From UBA11865 sp035686605 (GTDB lineage: Bacteria > Chloroflexota > Anaerolineae > Promineifilales > Promineifilaceae): DNA of 8,611 nucleotides. The notes beneath the pieces were generated by a model. The model was given only the letters and a program-made list of their open reading frames with translations, did no database searches and was not told where the DNA came from. Positions 1 to 6,169 of this stretch are shown piece after piece. Positions within the stretch are counted from its first letter, which is position 1; each line of letters starts with the position of its first letter. Location: assembly GCA_035686605.1 (NCBI GenBank), contig DASRZI010000395.1, positions 1 through 8,611 of the forward strand, written 5' to 3'. Position numbers and translations under genes: made by a program.

Positions 1-277
1 AGATCCCGGCAACTAATCCATTGGCGATCGTGTAGTAATTCAAGCGGCACCTGGAAAACGAGACCGTAAACGTTGAATATCTTCGAATAATACCTTAGCT
101 GTGCCGGTTAAGGTACCAAGGCAGAACTAATAGTTTTGCTCACCTTGTTGCGATTTCTACGGTTGCGGACAATGTCCAGGTAGGCGTCAAGCGACCACGG
201 CAGACTAGGGACTCGAAAGTCCTTTTCGGGATTGACCATCTCCGTTATGCCGGCGTCTAAGAGACAGACAGGCTTGG
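1..277. other. Left-edge region without a supported gene
   Basis: No convincing gene was found downstream of the SRPBCC gene. A minus-strand open frame covers 108-395, but its first third lies inside the SRPBCC coding sequence and its product resembles no family I know. A shorter reading from an ATG near 293 would give about 60 residues (MVKGAITKP...), but has no ribosome binding site. A 7-bp inverted repeat (91-97 with 109-115, 11-base loop) sits at the end of that frame. It lacks a convincing U-tract, so I do not call it a terminator. The stretch may be spacer or a decayed gene. Confidence 0.4.
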
Positions 278-1009
278 TTATGGCTCCTTTAACCATATTT
301 CTTGGCTGCCCTGGATCGCACGCTCCGCCCGCTGCTTGAAACCATTCAACATAAGAGTGGGGAAAATCGATTCGCCAAGCATCAGGAAGGGCCAAAAGAG
401 CAGGCCTACCAGCGGGTATATCACTCGAATCCTCGCCCTAACTATGAGCCTCGTTGTCTCAGAATCGACTTCGACCAGGACAAAGGCCCACGTATTGTCA
501 ATGACAGGCTCTGGACCATCACCCCGTGCGAATTCAGGAATGATGACTCTGTCATAACTATCTGAATAGAGGACCAGGTGCCGGTTCGTTTCCATCATCT
601 TGACGGTGTAATAGACGGTTCCCGGCGGACCATCCGGTATTTCATCGCCTATCTGTGTGTCCTGAAATTGGGGCAGGATTCTATTGGCGCTCGCTCGTCG
701 TTCTGGTTTTTTGTCTTTGGCGGCGATTATCTTGAAGAAATAATCAAAGGAAACCTCATCGATTTTGGAATCGGTATACCAACCGCCGCGATGGTAGCCT
801 ACTTGCTTTAGCCAGGGCCAGATTGATTGTGCGGAGGCGTTGATGGTGACGGCGTGGGTTGTCTGGACCGAAGGATTAGGGATAAGGCTATCACCGGGAA
901 GAGTCCTTCGGAACTCGTCAGAAGTCGCCCCTCGTCGTGTTCCCAACCTGTGTAAAAGGGCCAGGCCACCGGCTGCAGCCGCAAATCCGAGACAAAGATT
1001 TCTTCCCAC
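278..1009 (-). CDS. SRPBCC (START-like) family protein, membrane-associated
   Basis: A 243-residue protein of the SRPBCC/polyketide-cyclase-like superfamily, a helix-grip fold with a hydrophobic ligand pocket. The core (about residues 48-195) begins with a strand of the type THAVTINASAQSIWPWL, followed by KQVGYHRGGWYTDSKID. The W-P-W-L-x-Q-x-G-x-x-R-G-G-W-Y pattern is typical of a subgroup common in Actinobacteria and Chloroflexota. Later features are DEIPDGP and a DNTWAFVLVEVD strand. The N-terminus has a short hydrophobic stretch (about residues 6-20), and residues about 197-216 (VIYPLVGLLFWPFLMLGESI) are strongly hydrophobic, suggesting membrane association by the C-terminal helix. The start is GTG (1007-1009), with AGG six bases upstream; no better start is visible. 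Ligand and function are unknown. The gene lies alone, about 230 bases downstream of the secreted PA14 protein on the same strand, with inverted repeats between, so a shared transcript is doubtful. Confidence 0.85.
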   Translation of the reverse strand: MGRNLCLGFAAAAGGLALLHRLGTRRGATSDEFRRTLPGDSLIPNPSVQTTHAVTINASAQSIWPWLKQVGYHRGGWYTDSKIDEVSFDYFFKIIAAKDKKPERRASANRILPQFQDTQIGDEIPDGPPGTVYYTVKMMETNRHLVLYSDSYDRVIIPEFARGDGPEPVIDNTWAFVLVEVDSETTRLIVRARIRVIYPLVGLLFWPFLMLGESIFPTLMLNGFKQRAERAIQGSQEIWLKEP

Positions 1010-1107
1010 AAATCACCTAGAAACTGTTACCGTCTAAAAAAAGCTAGGTTTCGACCGCAGGAGCCACATCCTGGCTGCTGCCATTGATACCCTTTTGGGT
1101 CCACGGC

Positions 1108-1133
1108 GGTGATGCTTCGCGGCAAGCATCACC
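1108..1133. repeat. Perfect inverted repeat (10-bp stem, 6-base loop)
   Basis: GGTGATGCTT (1108-1117) pairs perfectly with AAGCATCACC (1124-1133) around the loop CGCGGC. Neither strand has a T-tract after the stem, so it is not a standard terminator. It lies about 100 bases upstream of the leftward SRPBCC start and could form in that gene's leader RNA or serve as a protein-binding palindrome. Function is inferred only from structure. Confidence 0.5.
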
Positions 1134-1196
1134 AGTCTTGCGTAAGGCGGCAGCGGACAAGGGATATGCTGTTGACCAATGTTGAGACGGAAAGGT

Positions 1197-1229
1197 CAGC
1201 TCAATAGTTTCAACAAAACTATTGAGCTG
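1197..1229 (-). terminator. Hairpin after the PA14 gene, probable terminator
   Basis: CAGCTCAATAGTTT pairs with AAACTATTGAGCTG, a 14-bp perfect stem (1197-1210 with 1216-1229) with a 5-base loop. It starts 13 bases past the TAA stop of the leftward PA14 gene, the expected place for a terminator. On the minus strand the stem is followed by ACCTTTCC, not a long U-run, so termination could be weak or the hairpin could stabilise the 3' end of the mRNA. Confidence 0.6.
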
Positions 1230-1242
1230 TTTAACAATTCAA

Positions 1243-2403
1243 TTACCCTGTCACTGGCAGTGAATTTAGATCTCCGTTGATGGTCGTGTAATATCTCGAA
1301 ATCCATCCAAGAACACCCATATAGTCCACGTAGATCCAGCGATTTGTGGCTATGCGACCGTATACAGGTAAGGTCGTTCCTTGCGGAAGAACATCCAGGA
1401 TGTCGTAGCTGGTGCTTGGCCCAGCCCTAAAGTTCAGCCAATATGCTGTAGTGGTTGCCGCCACCCCAGAAGGAGGTGGCGATCCTCCGCCTGAAGTGGT
1501 CTCCCACCAGAACTTGGCCGTTGCGAGCTCGGTGTTTTCGAAGTACTCGACGACAATTTCATATGTCCCCGCATTCAGGTCGACATCGGCCGAATTGGTT
1601 GTTACAGATTGGACGGCCCAACTATCGATGATTCGATTTCCACTGACTGAAACCCGCATGCCATCGTCATGCTGCGCCGTGAAGCGGTATGAACCCGTGC
1701 CGAAGTATACTGAACGAGTCCAACGTGCAGAGAAATTGTCATTGGCGACAATACCAGGTGCGGGAGAACCATAGCCCCATTCATTGTTGATAGCTGCCTC
1801 GTTTCTGGCGATTACCGCGTTTCCTGAAAGGTCCTTGTTGTTCCAATAGTTGGCGGTCCATGTACCTTGCGAAGGAGGTGGTGGCGGAGTTGGTGGTGGA
1901 GCCGGTGGCTGAATGACTGTGACGTCTGGCGTGTTAGCCTTGGGTTCGCCGATTCGCTCCCAGCCTACCTTTAGAAGGGAGCGGCCGACGTCCTCGAAGA
2001 AGCTGACAGCCATGGAATACGATCCACCGTGAAGAGAAACGATCACCTCATTTACCGTTGGGGGGTGTTTGTTCCAATCGTAGATGACACTCTTATCACC
2101 CAGGAAGACACTCACTCCGTCATCGCTTTCGGTGACGATCCGGTAAGTGCCTGGGCTGAACTCGACATACGAGGTCCATTGGCCCGACCAATGGTCATCA
2201 GGAACGCCGGCTGCCGGTGAACCGCTGCCCCAATCATAGTTGATCTCCCCGGTGGAGCCAGAGCTAACTGGTGCTCCTTCCAGGTTTGGATTATCCCAAT
2301 AGTTGTAAAACCACAAAGAATAACTGTTCTGGGCGGCCGCAGTTCCTACGGTTATCCCCAGGACAATTAGAACGAGAATTACCAATAAAATTCGCCGGTT
2401 CAT
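1243..2403 (-). CDS. Secreted protein with two PA14-like domains and a C-terminal SH3b domain
   Basis: A 386-residue exported protein. MNRRILLVILVLIVLG...TAAAQ is a clear signal peptide, probably cleaved after AAA or AQ near residue 25. Residues about 27-150 and 181-305 are two copies of a PA14-like beta-barrel domain, a carbohydrate- or protein-binding fold. Each has a Y-W-D/N-N start, a GSPAxG segment, a W-x-S/R-x-V-x-F strand, an S/H-D-D-G loop and a YF-E-(D/N) strand. They are joined by a proline-rich linker with PPAPPPTPPPPP. Residues about 315-380 form a bacterial SH3 domain (LNFRAGPSTSYDILDVLPQG; GWISRYY), often used for cell-wall binding. ATG at 2401-2403 is preferred over an upstream TTG (2421) because GGAGG (2412-2416) sits 8 bases before ATG, and the TTG would overlap that site. 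The protein ends exactly in LPVTG with no membrane tail. Its role is probably envelope binding; the ligand is unknown. Confidence 0.9.
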   Translation of the reverse strand: MNRRILLVILVLIVLGITVGTAAAQNSYSLWFYNYWDNPNLEGAPVSSGSTGEINYDWGSGSPAAGVPDDHWSGQWTSYVEFSPGTYRIVTESDDGVSVFLGDKSVIYDWNKHPPTVNEVIVSLHGGSYSMAVSFFEDVGRSLLKVGWERIGEPKANTPDVTVIQPPAPPPTPPPPPSQGTWTANYWNNKDLSGNAVIARNEAAINNEWGYGSPAPGIVANDNFSARWTRSVYFGTGSYRFTAQHDDGMRVSVSGNRIIDSWAVQSVTTNSADVDLNAGTYEIVVEYFENTELATAKFWWETTSGGGSPPPSGVAATTTAYWLNFRAGPSTSYDILDVLPQGTTLPVYGRIATNRWIYVDYMGVLGWISRYYTTINGDLNSLPVTG

Positions 2404-2411
2404 GTTGATGT

Positions 2412-2416
2412 CCTCC
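2412..2416 (-). promoter_or_regulatory. Shine-Dalgarno site deciding the PA14 gene start
   Basis: GGAGG on the minus strand, 8 bases before ATG (2401-2403). It overlaps the first codons of the longer TTG-started frame (2421), which makes the TTG start implausible. Confidence 0.8.
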
Positions 2417-2483
2417 AACAAGATGGCTCAAGCGCGCTGGCGCGCCGGTTGGATGTCTGCGAACTGCTTGTTATCGTTGCCAC

Positions 2484-2512
2484 ATAATACAATCTACTTC
2501 AACGGGATGCAA
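2484..2512 (-). promoter_or_regulatory. Candidate sigma-70-type promoter of the PA14 gene
   Basis: Reading leftward, TTGCAT (2507-2512) and TATTAT (2484-2489) are separated by 17 bases. The -10 matches the consensus in 5 of 6 positions and the -35 in 3 of 6. It would start transcription about 75 bases upstream of the PA14 ATG. The leader then contains a GC-rich inverted repeat around GCGCGC TG GCGCGC (about 2432-2445). This is a prediction from spacing and sequence only. Confidence 0.4.
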
Positions 2513-2602
2513 CGATTAATCGCCCGTTTTGGTTTGGCCAGCGTTTCTGCCGCCCTTACTCCTCGAAGCAAATGACTCCGCATATTAAAAGAGGCAGTAT
2601 TG

Positions 2603-2638
2603 CCCAGAAAAGTATAGCAACGATTGAGCTTTTCTGGG
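2603..2638. repeat. Inverted repeat in the divergent intergenic region
   Basis: CCCAGAAAAG (2603-2612) and CTTTTCTGGG (2629-2638) are perfect 10-bp inverted arms separated by 16 bases. No T-tract follows on either strand, so this is not a simple terminator. The arm-to-arm centre spacing of 26 bases could suit a dimeric regulator or an RNA hairpin. Function is unknown. Confidence 0.45.
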
Positions 2639-2842
2639 AGATGTTCAGGAGGGCCGGGAACCCTTGGGCGAACCAGAATAGAAGACGGTCCAGCCCTGCT
2701 TTTCGCAGGCTTTAAGGGATCTTCAAACTGACTATTCAACCCACCGGCCTTCTGGAAATATCAGACAACGGTAGCTGGCGCTGTTGCGGACCATGGAGTA
2801 GGATCGCTTATCCTCGAATCGAAGGCATTACATCTCTCTCGG

Positions 2843-2848
2843 CATAAT
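2843..2848 (+). promoter_or_regulatory. Possible -10 box for a leaderless phosphatase transcript
   Basis: CATAAT matches the -10 consensus in 5 of 6 positions and ends 9 bases before the ATG at 2858. Transcription would then begin at or next to the start codon. This fits the absence of any Shine-Dalgarno sequence before this gene. No good -35 box is visible at the usual distance, so the call is tentative. Confidence 0.3.
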
Positions 2849-2857
2849 CCAAGACCT

Positions 2858-3562
2858 ATGAACGAAATCCGAAGAAACCGTCTGTACTTGATACGTCATG
2901 GTGAAAATCCAGCCAATATTAACAAGGTTTTTTCCTCAAGAATTGTAGACCAGTCTCTGACCGAGAAAGGAGTTCTGCAAGCCCAACAAACCGCTGCCTA
3001 TATCAACGGACTGGAGATAAACCCCGAAAGCTGGGCCAGCGGCTGTGTTTACAGTTCTCCCCTGCGGCGTGCAATCGAGACGGCCGGTATCGTCGCCGAA
3101 CAGCTTGACCTTTCGGTGTGTATCAAGGAGGCGCTCCGAGAGATTGACGTCGGCGACCTTGAGAACAGCCCCACAAGACATGCGGATTGGTCTTACCACG
3201 GCAAGGTAATGAATGATTGGTACGATGGGAAGAATAACTCCGGCTTTCCCGGTGGTGAGAATTATCACGACCTCTGGATTCGGTTGAAGACCGCCTTGTT
3301 AGAGATCACATCCCAGATTACAGACCAGAACGTTATCGTCATAGGTCACGGCGGCATCATGACTGTCACACTGAAAGATCTTTGTCCTGGCATTGATCTG
3401 GAGTGGCTTCGAGCAACAGGCTGGGATAACTGCGCCATCACCGAGATAGAGTTGGAAACACAAGGTAACGAGCTCTTAGGAACCCTTGTCAGCTGGAATA
3501 AAATCGATCATCTTTCCGGTGAAGCGGCCGAGCTAATACCCGGGGTTCCAGAGGGTACTTAA
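2858..3562 (+). CDS. Histidine phosphatase family protein (phosphoglycerate mutase-like)
   Basis: A 234-residue cytoplasmic protein of the histidine phosphatase (branch 1) superfamily, which transfers phosphate through a phospho-histidine. The N-terminal signature LIRHGENPAN gives the catalytic R13-H14-G15. The expected SxPLxRAxETA motif appears as SSPLRRAIETAGIVAE. E95 in ALREIDVGDLE is the likely general acid, and the second catalytic histidine is H164 in VIVIGHGGIM. All core residues are present, so it should be active; the substrate cannot be told from the sequence. Family members act on sugar phosphates, nucleotides or the cobalamin precursor alpha-ribazole phosphate. It lies 141 bases upstream of the radical SAM gene on the same strand, so the two may be functionally linked. 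ATG is used, and there is no visible Shine-Dalgarno sequence. Confidence 0.9.
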   Translation: MNEIRRNRLYLIRHGENPANINKVFSSRIVDQSLTEKGVLQAQQTAAYINGLEINPESWASGCVYSSPLRRAIETAGIVAEQLDLSVCIKEALREIDVGDLENSPTRHADWSYHGKVMNDWYDGKNNSGFPGGENYHDLWIRLKTALLEITSQITDQNVIVIGHGGIMTVTLKDLCPGIDLEWLRATGWDNCAITEIELETQGNELLGTLVSWNKIDHLSGEAAELIPGVPEGT

Positions 3563-3631
3563 TGCATAGAACCATATTTGGGCTTGCTTGTGATTGCCTT
3601 CTCTCCATGTAGATTGTAGACTCGAGGCTCG

Positions 3632-3637
3632 TTGACA
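3632..3637 (+). promoter_or_regulatory. Isolated -35-like hexamer upstream of the radical SAM gene
   Basis: A perfect TTGACA occurs 66 bases before the radical SAM ATG. The sequence 16-18 bases downstream (around TCTCAG) is a poor -10, so this may be a weak or activator-dependent promoter, or chance. It leaves open whether the radical SAM gene is co-transcribed with the phosphatase. Confidence 0.2.
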
Positions 3638-3703
3638 AGCTGGATAAAGTCCCCTCTCAGAACCTACACTCGAACAAAACAAGGGCGCTGCTGACTACCA
3701 TCT

Positions 3704-5119
3704 ATGGCCAAAGTTTTACTCATATCAACCTACGAACTAGGGCACCAACCTTTTGGTCTGGCGTCGCCCGCAGCCTGGTTGAATGATGCCGGGGCGGACG
3801 TAGCAACTCTTGACCTGGCGATAGAGTCCATCGAGAAGGACCTGGTCGCTCAATCCGATCTGATTGCCATTTACCTGCCTATGCACACAGCAACTCGATT
3901 GGCGGCCGATCTGATCCCCCAGATAAGACAGATAAACGCGGCTGCCCATTTATGCTGTTACGGACTGTACGCCCCAACCAACGAGACCTTCCTGCGCGGT
4001 CTAGGTGTCCAGACGATCATTGGCGGAGAATTCGAGACAGGACTGGTATACCTTTATCATCAATTGAAGGACGCTGAGGAACTTCGACCTGGTCAAGCCC
4101 AACCACTCGTTTCAATGGAGAGGCAGCAGTTCCTGGTTCCCGAGAGAAATTCCCTGCCCAATTTGGAGGCATATGCCCACTTGATTCTTCCCGATGGCCA
4201 GAATCGCACGACTGGCTACACGGAAACGACGCGGGGCTGCAAACATACCTGCCGGCATTGTCCCATTGTACCTATCTATAATGGTAGATTCAGGATCATC
4301 CAGCAGGAGATTGTTCTGGCCGATGTCAGGCAGCAGGTGAAGGCAGGCGCCCAACATATTACGTTCGGCGACCCAGATTTTCTGAACGGACCTGGTCACA
4401 GCATGCCAATTGTCCAGGCGCTAAACGCGGAATTTCCGGATCTTACCTATGACGTGACGATAAAAGTCGAACATCTGCTGAAGCTTAATGAACTGCTTCC
4501 AACCTTGAAAGACACCGGATGCATCTTTATCACGAGCGCCGTGGAGGCAGTAGACGACGGGATTTTGGAGATCCTCGATAAAGGGCATACAAGGGCTGGA
4601 TTTGAGAAAGCAGCCTCAAACCTTCGTGAATTGGGCCTCGTCCTCAACCCGACTTTCGTCGCATTTACCCCATGGACAACGCGTGAGGGTTATCTGGAAT
4701 TTCTCAAGGTCATAGGTGATCTTGACCTGGTGAGCCATATATCACCTATTCAATATGCCATACGATTGCTGATCCCTGCCGGTTCTCGATTGCTTGAGCT
4801 AAGTGAAGTGCAGAACCTGGTAGAGCCCTATGATCATGCCGCCCTTTGCTACCCCTGGCAGCATCCTGATCCTGTCATGGATCAACTATATACGCATATC
4901 TTCCGACTGATCCAGAGCAACCAGGTGAATCAGGAGTCAAGGATATCCCTCTTTAATGATGTCTGGCGGGCGACCCTGGATCTGACAGGTATTGTTGATC
5001 CAAACCTCTCCGCAGATCAAGGGTGGGAATTGGCGGCAGCTCCTGTACCAAGGATGAGCGAATCCTGGTACTGATGAGCTGAACCATTTGAGAAGCAGTA
5101 TGCTTCTGACCACGTTTAG
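3704..5119 (+). CDS. Radical SAM selenoprotein with cobalamin-binding-type N-terminus and UUAEP tail
   Basis: A 471-residue protein, if the tandem TGA at 5072-5077 is decoded as selenocysteine (Sec457, Sec458); conventional translation gives 456. Residues about 1-125 look like a B12-binding-type Rossmann domain (MAKVLLISTYELGHQPFG; GGEFE). A classic DxHxxG cobalamin motif is absent, so cobalamin binding is unproven. The radical SAM core starts near residue 165: C179-x3-C183-x2-C186 in TRGCKHTCRHCPIVP binds the [4Fe-4S] cluster that cleaves S-adenosylmethionine, followed by ITFGDPDFLNGP and SAVEAVDDGILEILDKGHT. After ...MSESWY, the frame reads UUAEPFEKQYASDHV and then TAG. From memory, this matches the family described as 'CUAEP/CCAEP-tail radical SAM (seleno)protein'. 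A SECIS-like hairpin follows the TGAs. The reaction is unknown; the tail is a plausible redox centre. There is no clear Shine-Dalgarno before the ATG. Confidence 0.9.
5072..5077 (+). other. Tandem in-frame TGA TGA, predicted selenocysteine codons
   Basis: Two consecutive TGA codons stand exactly where related proteins carry CU or CC before AEP. The next codons are GCT GAA CCA (A-E-P), and the frame stays open for 13 codons to TAG at 5117-5119. Reading both as selenocysteine gives U457-U458. Decoding of only one is not consistent with continuing to AEP, because both are in frame and either would otherwise end the chain. Confidence 0.85.
5078..5119 (+). promoter_or_regulatory. Bacterial SECIS element (selenocysteine insertion hairpin)
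   Basis: The RNA directly after the TGAs folds into two stacked stems. The lower stem is CUGAAC (5079-5084) with GUUUAG (5114-5119), six pairs with one G-U. There is a 6-by-6 internal loop. The upper stem is AGAAGCA (5091-5097) with UGCUUCU (5101-5107), seven perfect pairs closing a GUA loop (5098-5100). The loop starts with G and lies 20 nt after the second UGA and 23 nt after the first. As I recall the bacterial SECIS rule, it needs a loop G within the first two positions and 16-37 nt spacing, and both hold. SelB would bind here; selB is not in the window. Confidence 0.85.
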
Positions 5120-5148
5120 ATCGCGTTAATTCCGACGCCAGTAGGTAA

Positions 5149-5160
5149 ATATCTAGATAT
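5149..5160. repeat. 12-bp perfect palindrome upstream of the sortase gene
   Basis: ATATCTAGATAT is self-complementary and lies between the radical SAM TAG and the sortase ATG, about 95 bases before the latter. It could be an operator for the sortase operon, but AT-rich palindromes of this size can arise by chance. Confidence 0.25.
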
Positions 5161-5255
5161 ACACTCGCGGTTGTTTCTTCTTACATGGTAAGATAAGGTC
5201 CATAATTCCTACAGTCGGCGAAGCTAGGAAGCGGTAATATTAGGATCAGAATTCG

Positions 5256-6134
5256 ATGAGGACGAAGAGAAAAGCAGAGTCCATTTTTGGAGCTGTCTTG
5301 CTAGGCGTTGGCCTTCTCATCCTCATCAGCGTCCTGGTAACTCTTTTGGTTCCATCAAGGATACCCGCAGAGTTCAGGGTTACTGATGAGGGCGAATCCG
5401 AGATGCCTGGATTGTCGCCACCCCTGCTAGTCGATCAGAATCAAGGGGAGATAGCCGAAGCACCTCCGCTCGAACCTCAGAACCGGTCTGCCAATACGGC
5501 CGATTCTGGCGATAAAGTTGCGGAACGAAGATCCTTAACACCCCCGATCGGCCAAGCAACAGAGCTAGACAGTGATAATCTGCCTGGGACAAAGCAGAAC
5601 GAACAGTTGGTTGAAGCCTTCGGTCAAAGTACCAGCCAGCCAGAAGCGAACATGGCAGCCCAACCAAAGCGAATTTCGATTCCTGCTATTGGGATTGACG
5701 CACCAATTTCGGCCGTCGGTCTTAGTTTGCCACCAGCTGGTCAGTCAGAGGATGAGGAGCAGGTATTACAATGGGCGGTTCCTAATGGATATGAAGTGGG
5801 ATGGCACCAGACGAGCGCTCCTCTGCGAGCTCCAGGGAATACCGTTCTGAATGGACACAACAATATGTACGGAGCCGTCTTTCGTAATCTAGTTGATCTC
5901 GAGTTGGGGGATCGTTTGATCCTGTATGACGACACCGGGAGCTATGAATATGAAGTGACCCAGCGAGAGCTCTTCGAAGAGGATGGTCAATCCCTCAAGG
6001 ATCGCCATTGGAACGCTCGCTGGATGCTGCCGACAAGCGATGAGCGTTTGACGATCATTTCTTGCTGGCCATTTAAGTCAAACAGTCATCGTATTGTAGT
6101 TATTGCCCACCCAGTCGATGAGGTTGGCACATGA
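5256..6134 (+). CDS. Membrane-anchored sortase (LPxTG-type transpeptidase)
   Basis: A 292-residue sortase. One N-terminal transmembrane anchor (about residues 10-32, AVLLGVGLLILISVLVTLLV) leaves the catalytic domain outside the membrane. Residues about 35-135 are a long polar, low-complexity linker rich in E, P, Q and S. The sortase barrel covers about 138-290, starting ISIPAIGIDAPI. Catalytic residues are H201 in VLNGHNN, C270 in TIISCWP, and R279 in SHRIVVIAHP. The motif TIISC varies from the usual TLxTC but keeps the cysteine. It would cleave a sorting signal and attach the protein to the envelope; class D- or E-like is the best guess from overall form. The gene lies 136 bases after the radical SAM TAG and 35 bases before its likely substrate, with which it should be co-transcribed. 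The start is ATG at 5256 with AGGA about 10 bases upstream. Confidence 0.92.
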   Translation: MRTKRKAESIFGAVLLGVGLLILISVLVTLLVPSRIPAEFRVTDEGESEMPGLSPPLLVDQNQGEIAEAPPLEPQNRSANTADSGDKVAERRSLTPPIGQATELDSDNLPGTKQNEQLVEAFGQSTSQPEANMAAQPKRISIPAIGIDAPISAVGLSLPPAGQSEDEEQVLQWAVPNGYEVGWHQTSAPLRAPGNTVLNGHNNMYGAVFRNLVDLELGDRLILYDDTGSYEYEVTQRELFEEDGQSLKDRHWNARWMLPTSDERLTIISCWPFKSNSHRIVVIAHPVDEVGT

Positions 6135-6152
6135 TATTTGGAATCGAGTTAT

Positions 6153-6160
6153 AAGGAGGA
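6153..6160 (+). promoter_or_regulatory. Strong Shine-Dalgarno site deciding the LPESG protein start
   Basis: AAGGAGGA lies 9 bases before the ATG at 6170. An upstream TTG (6164) in the same frame would leave only 3 bases of spacing, so ATG 6170 is the real start. Confidence 0.85.
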
Positions 6161-6169
6161 ATATTGGAG

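Larger units (their letters stand above)
1010..1242. other. Spacer between the SRPBCC and PA14 genes
   Basis: No gene is seen in this spacer. It holds two perfect inverted repeats (1108-1133 and 1197-1229), listed separately, which lie between two leftward genes. The promoter of the SRPBCC gene should also lie here, but I could not identify boxes with confidence. Confidence 0.5.
2404..2857. other. Divergent intergenic region between the PA14 and phosphatase genes
   Basis: This 454-base spacer separates leftward and rightward genes, so it should contain both promoters. It holds the candidate PA14 promoter, a 10-bp inverted repeat (2603-2638) and a -10-like box just before the phosphatase ATG. 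A minus-strand open frame (2494-2739, 81 codons) has no recognisable domain or ribosome binding site and includes the inverted repeat, so I do not call it a gene. Confidence 0.55.

Noticed and set aside
108..395. Minus-strand open frame of 95 codons at the left edge
   Set aside because: It overlaps the SRPBCC gene by over 110 bases, has no ribosome binding site or recognisable domain, and a shorter start gives only about 60 unfamiliar residues.
1243..1257. LPVTG at the PA14 protein C-terminus as a sortase signal
   Set aside because: The stop codon follows directly, with no hydrophobic segment or basic tail. The frames immediately beyond the TAA do not encode one.
2494..2739. Minus-strand open frame of 81 codons in the divergent spacer
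   Set aside because: There is no Shine-Dalgarno or domain, the composition is unlike a protein (many P, R and K), and it contains the inverted repeat and part of the predicted promoter.
6164..6169. TTG start two codons upstream for the LPESG protein
   Set aside because: It would sit only 3 bases after the AAGGAGGA ribosome binding site, while ATG 6170 has ideal spacing.
6132..6169. Sortase TGA stop as another selenocysteine codon
   Set aside because: The sortase domain is complete before the TGA, the following codons (YLESSYKEEYWR) add no motif, and no SECIS-like hairpin is present. The Shine-Dalgarno of the next gene lies there.
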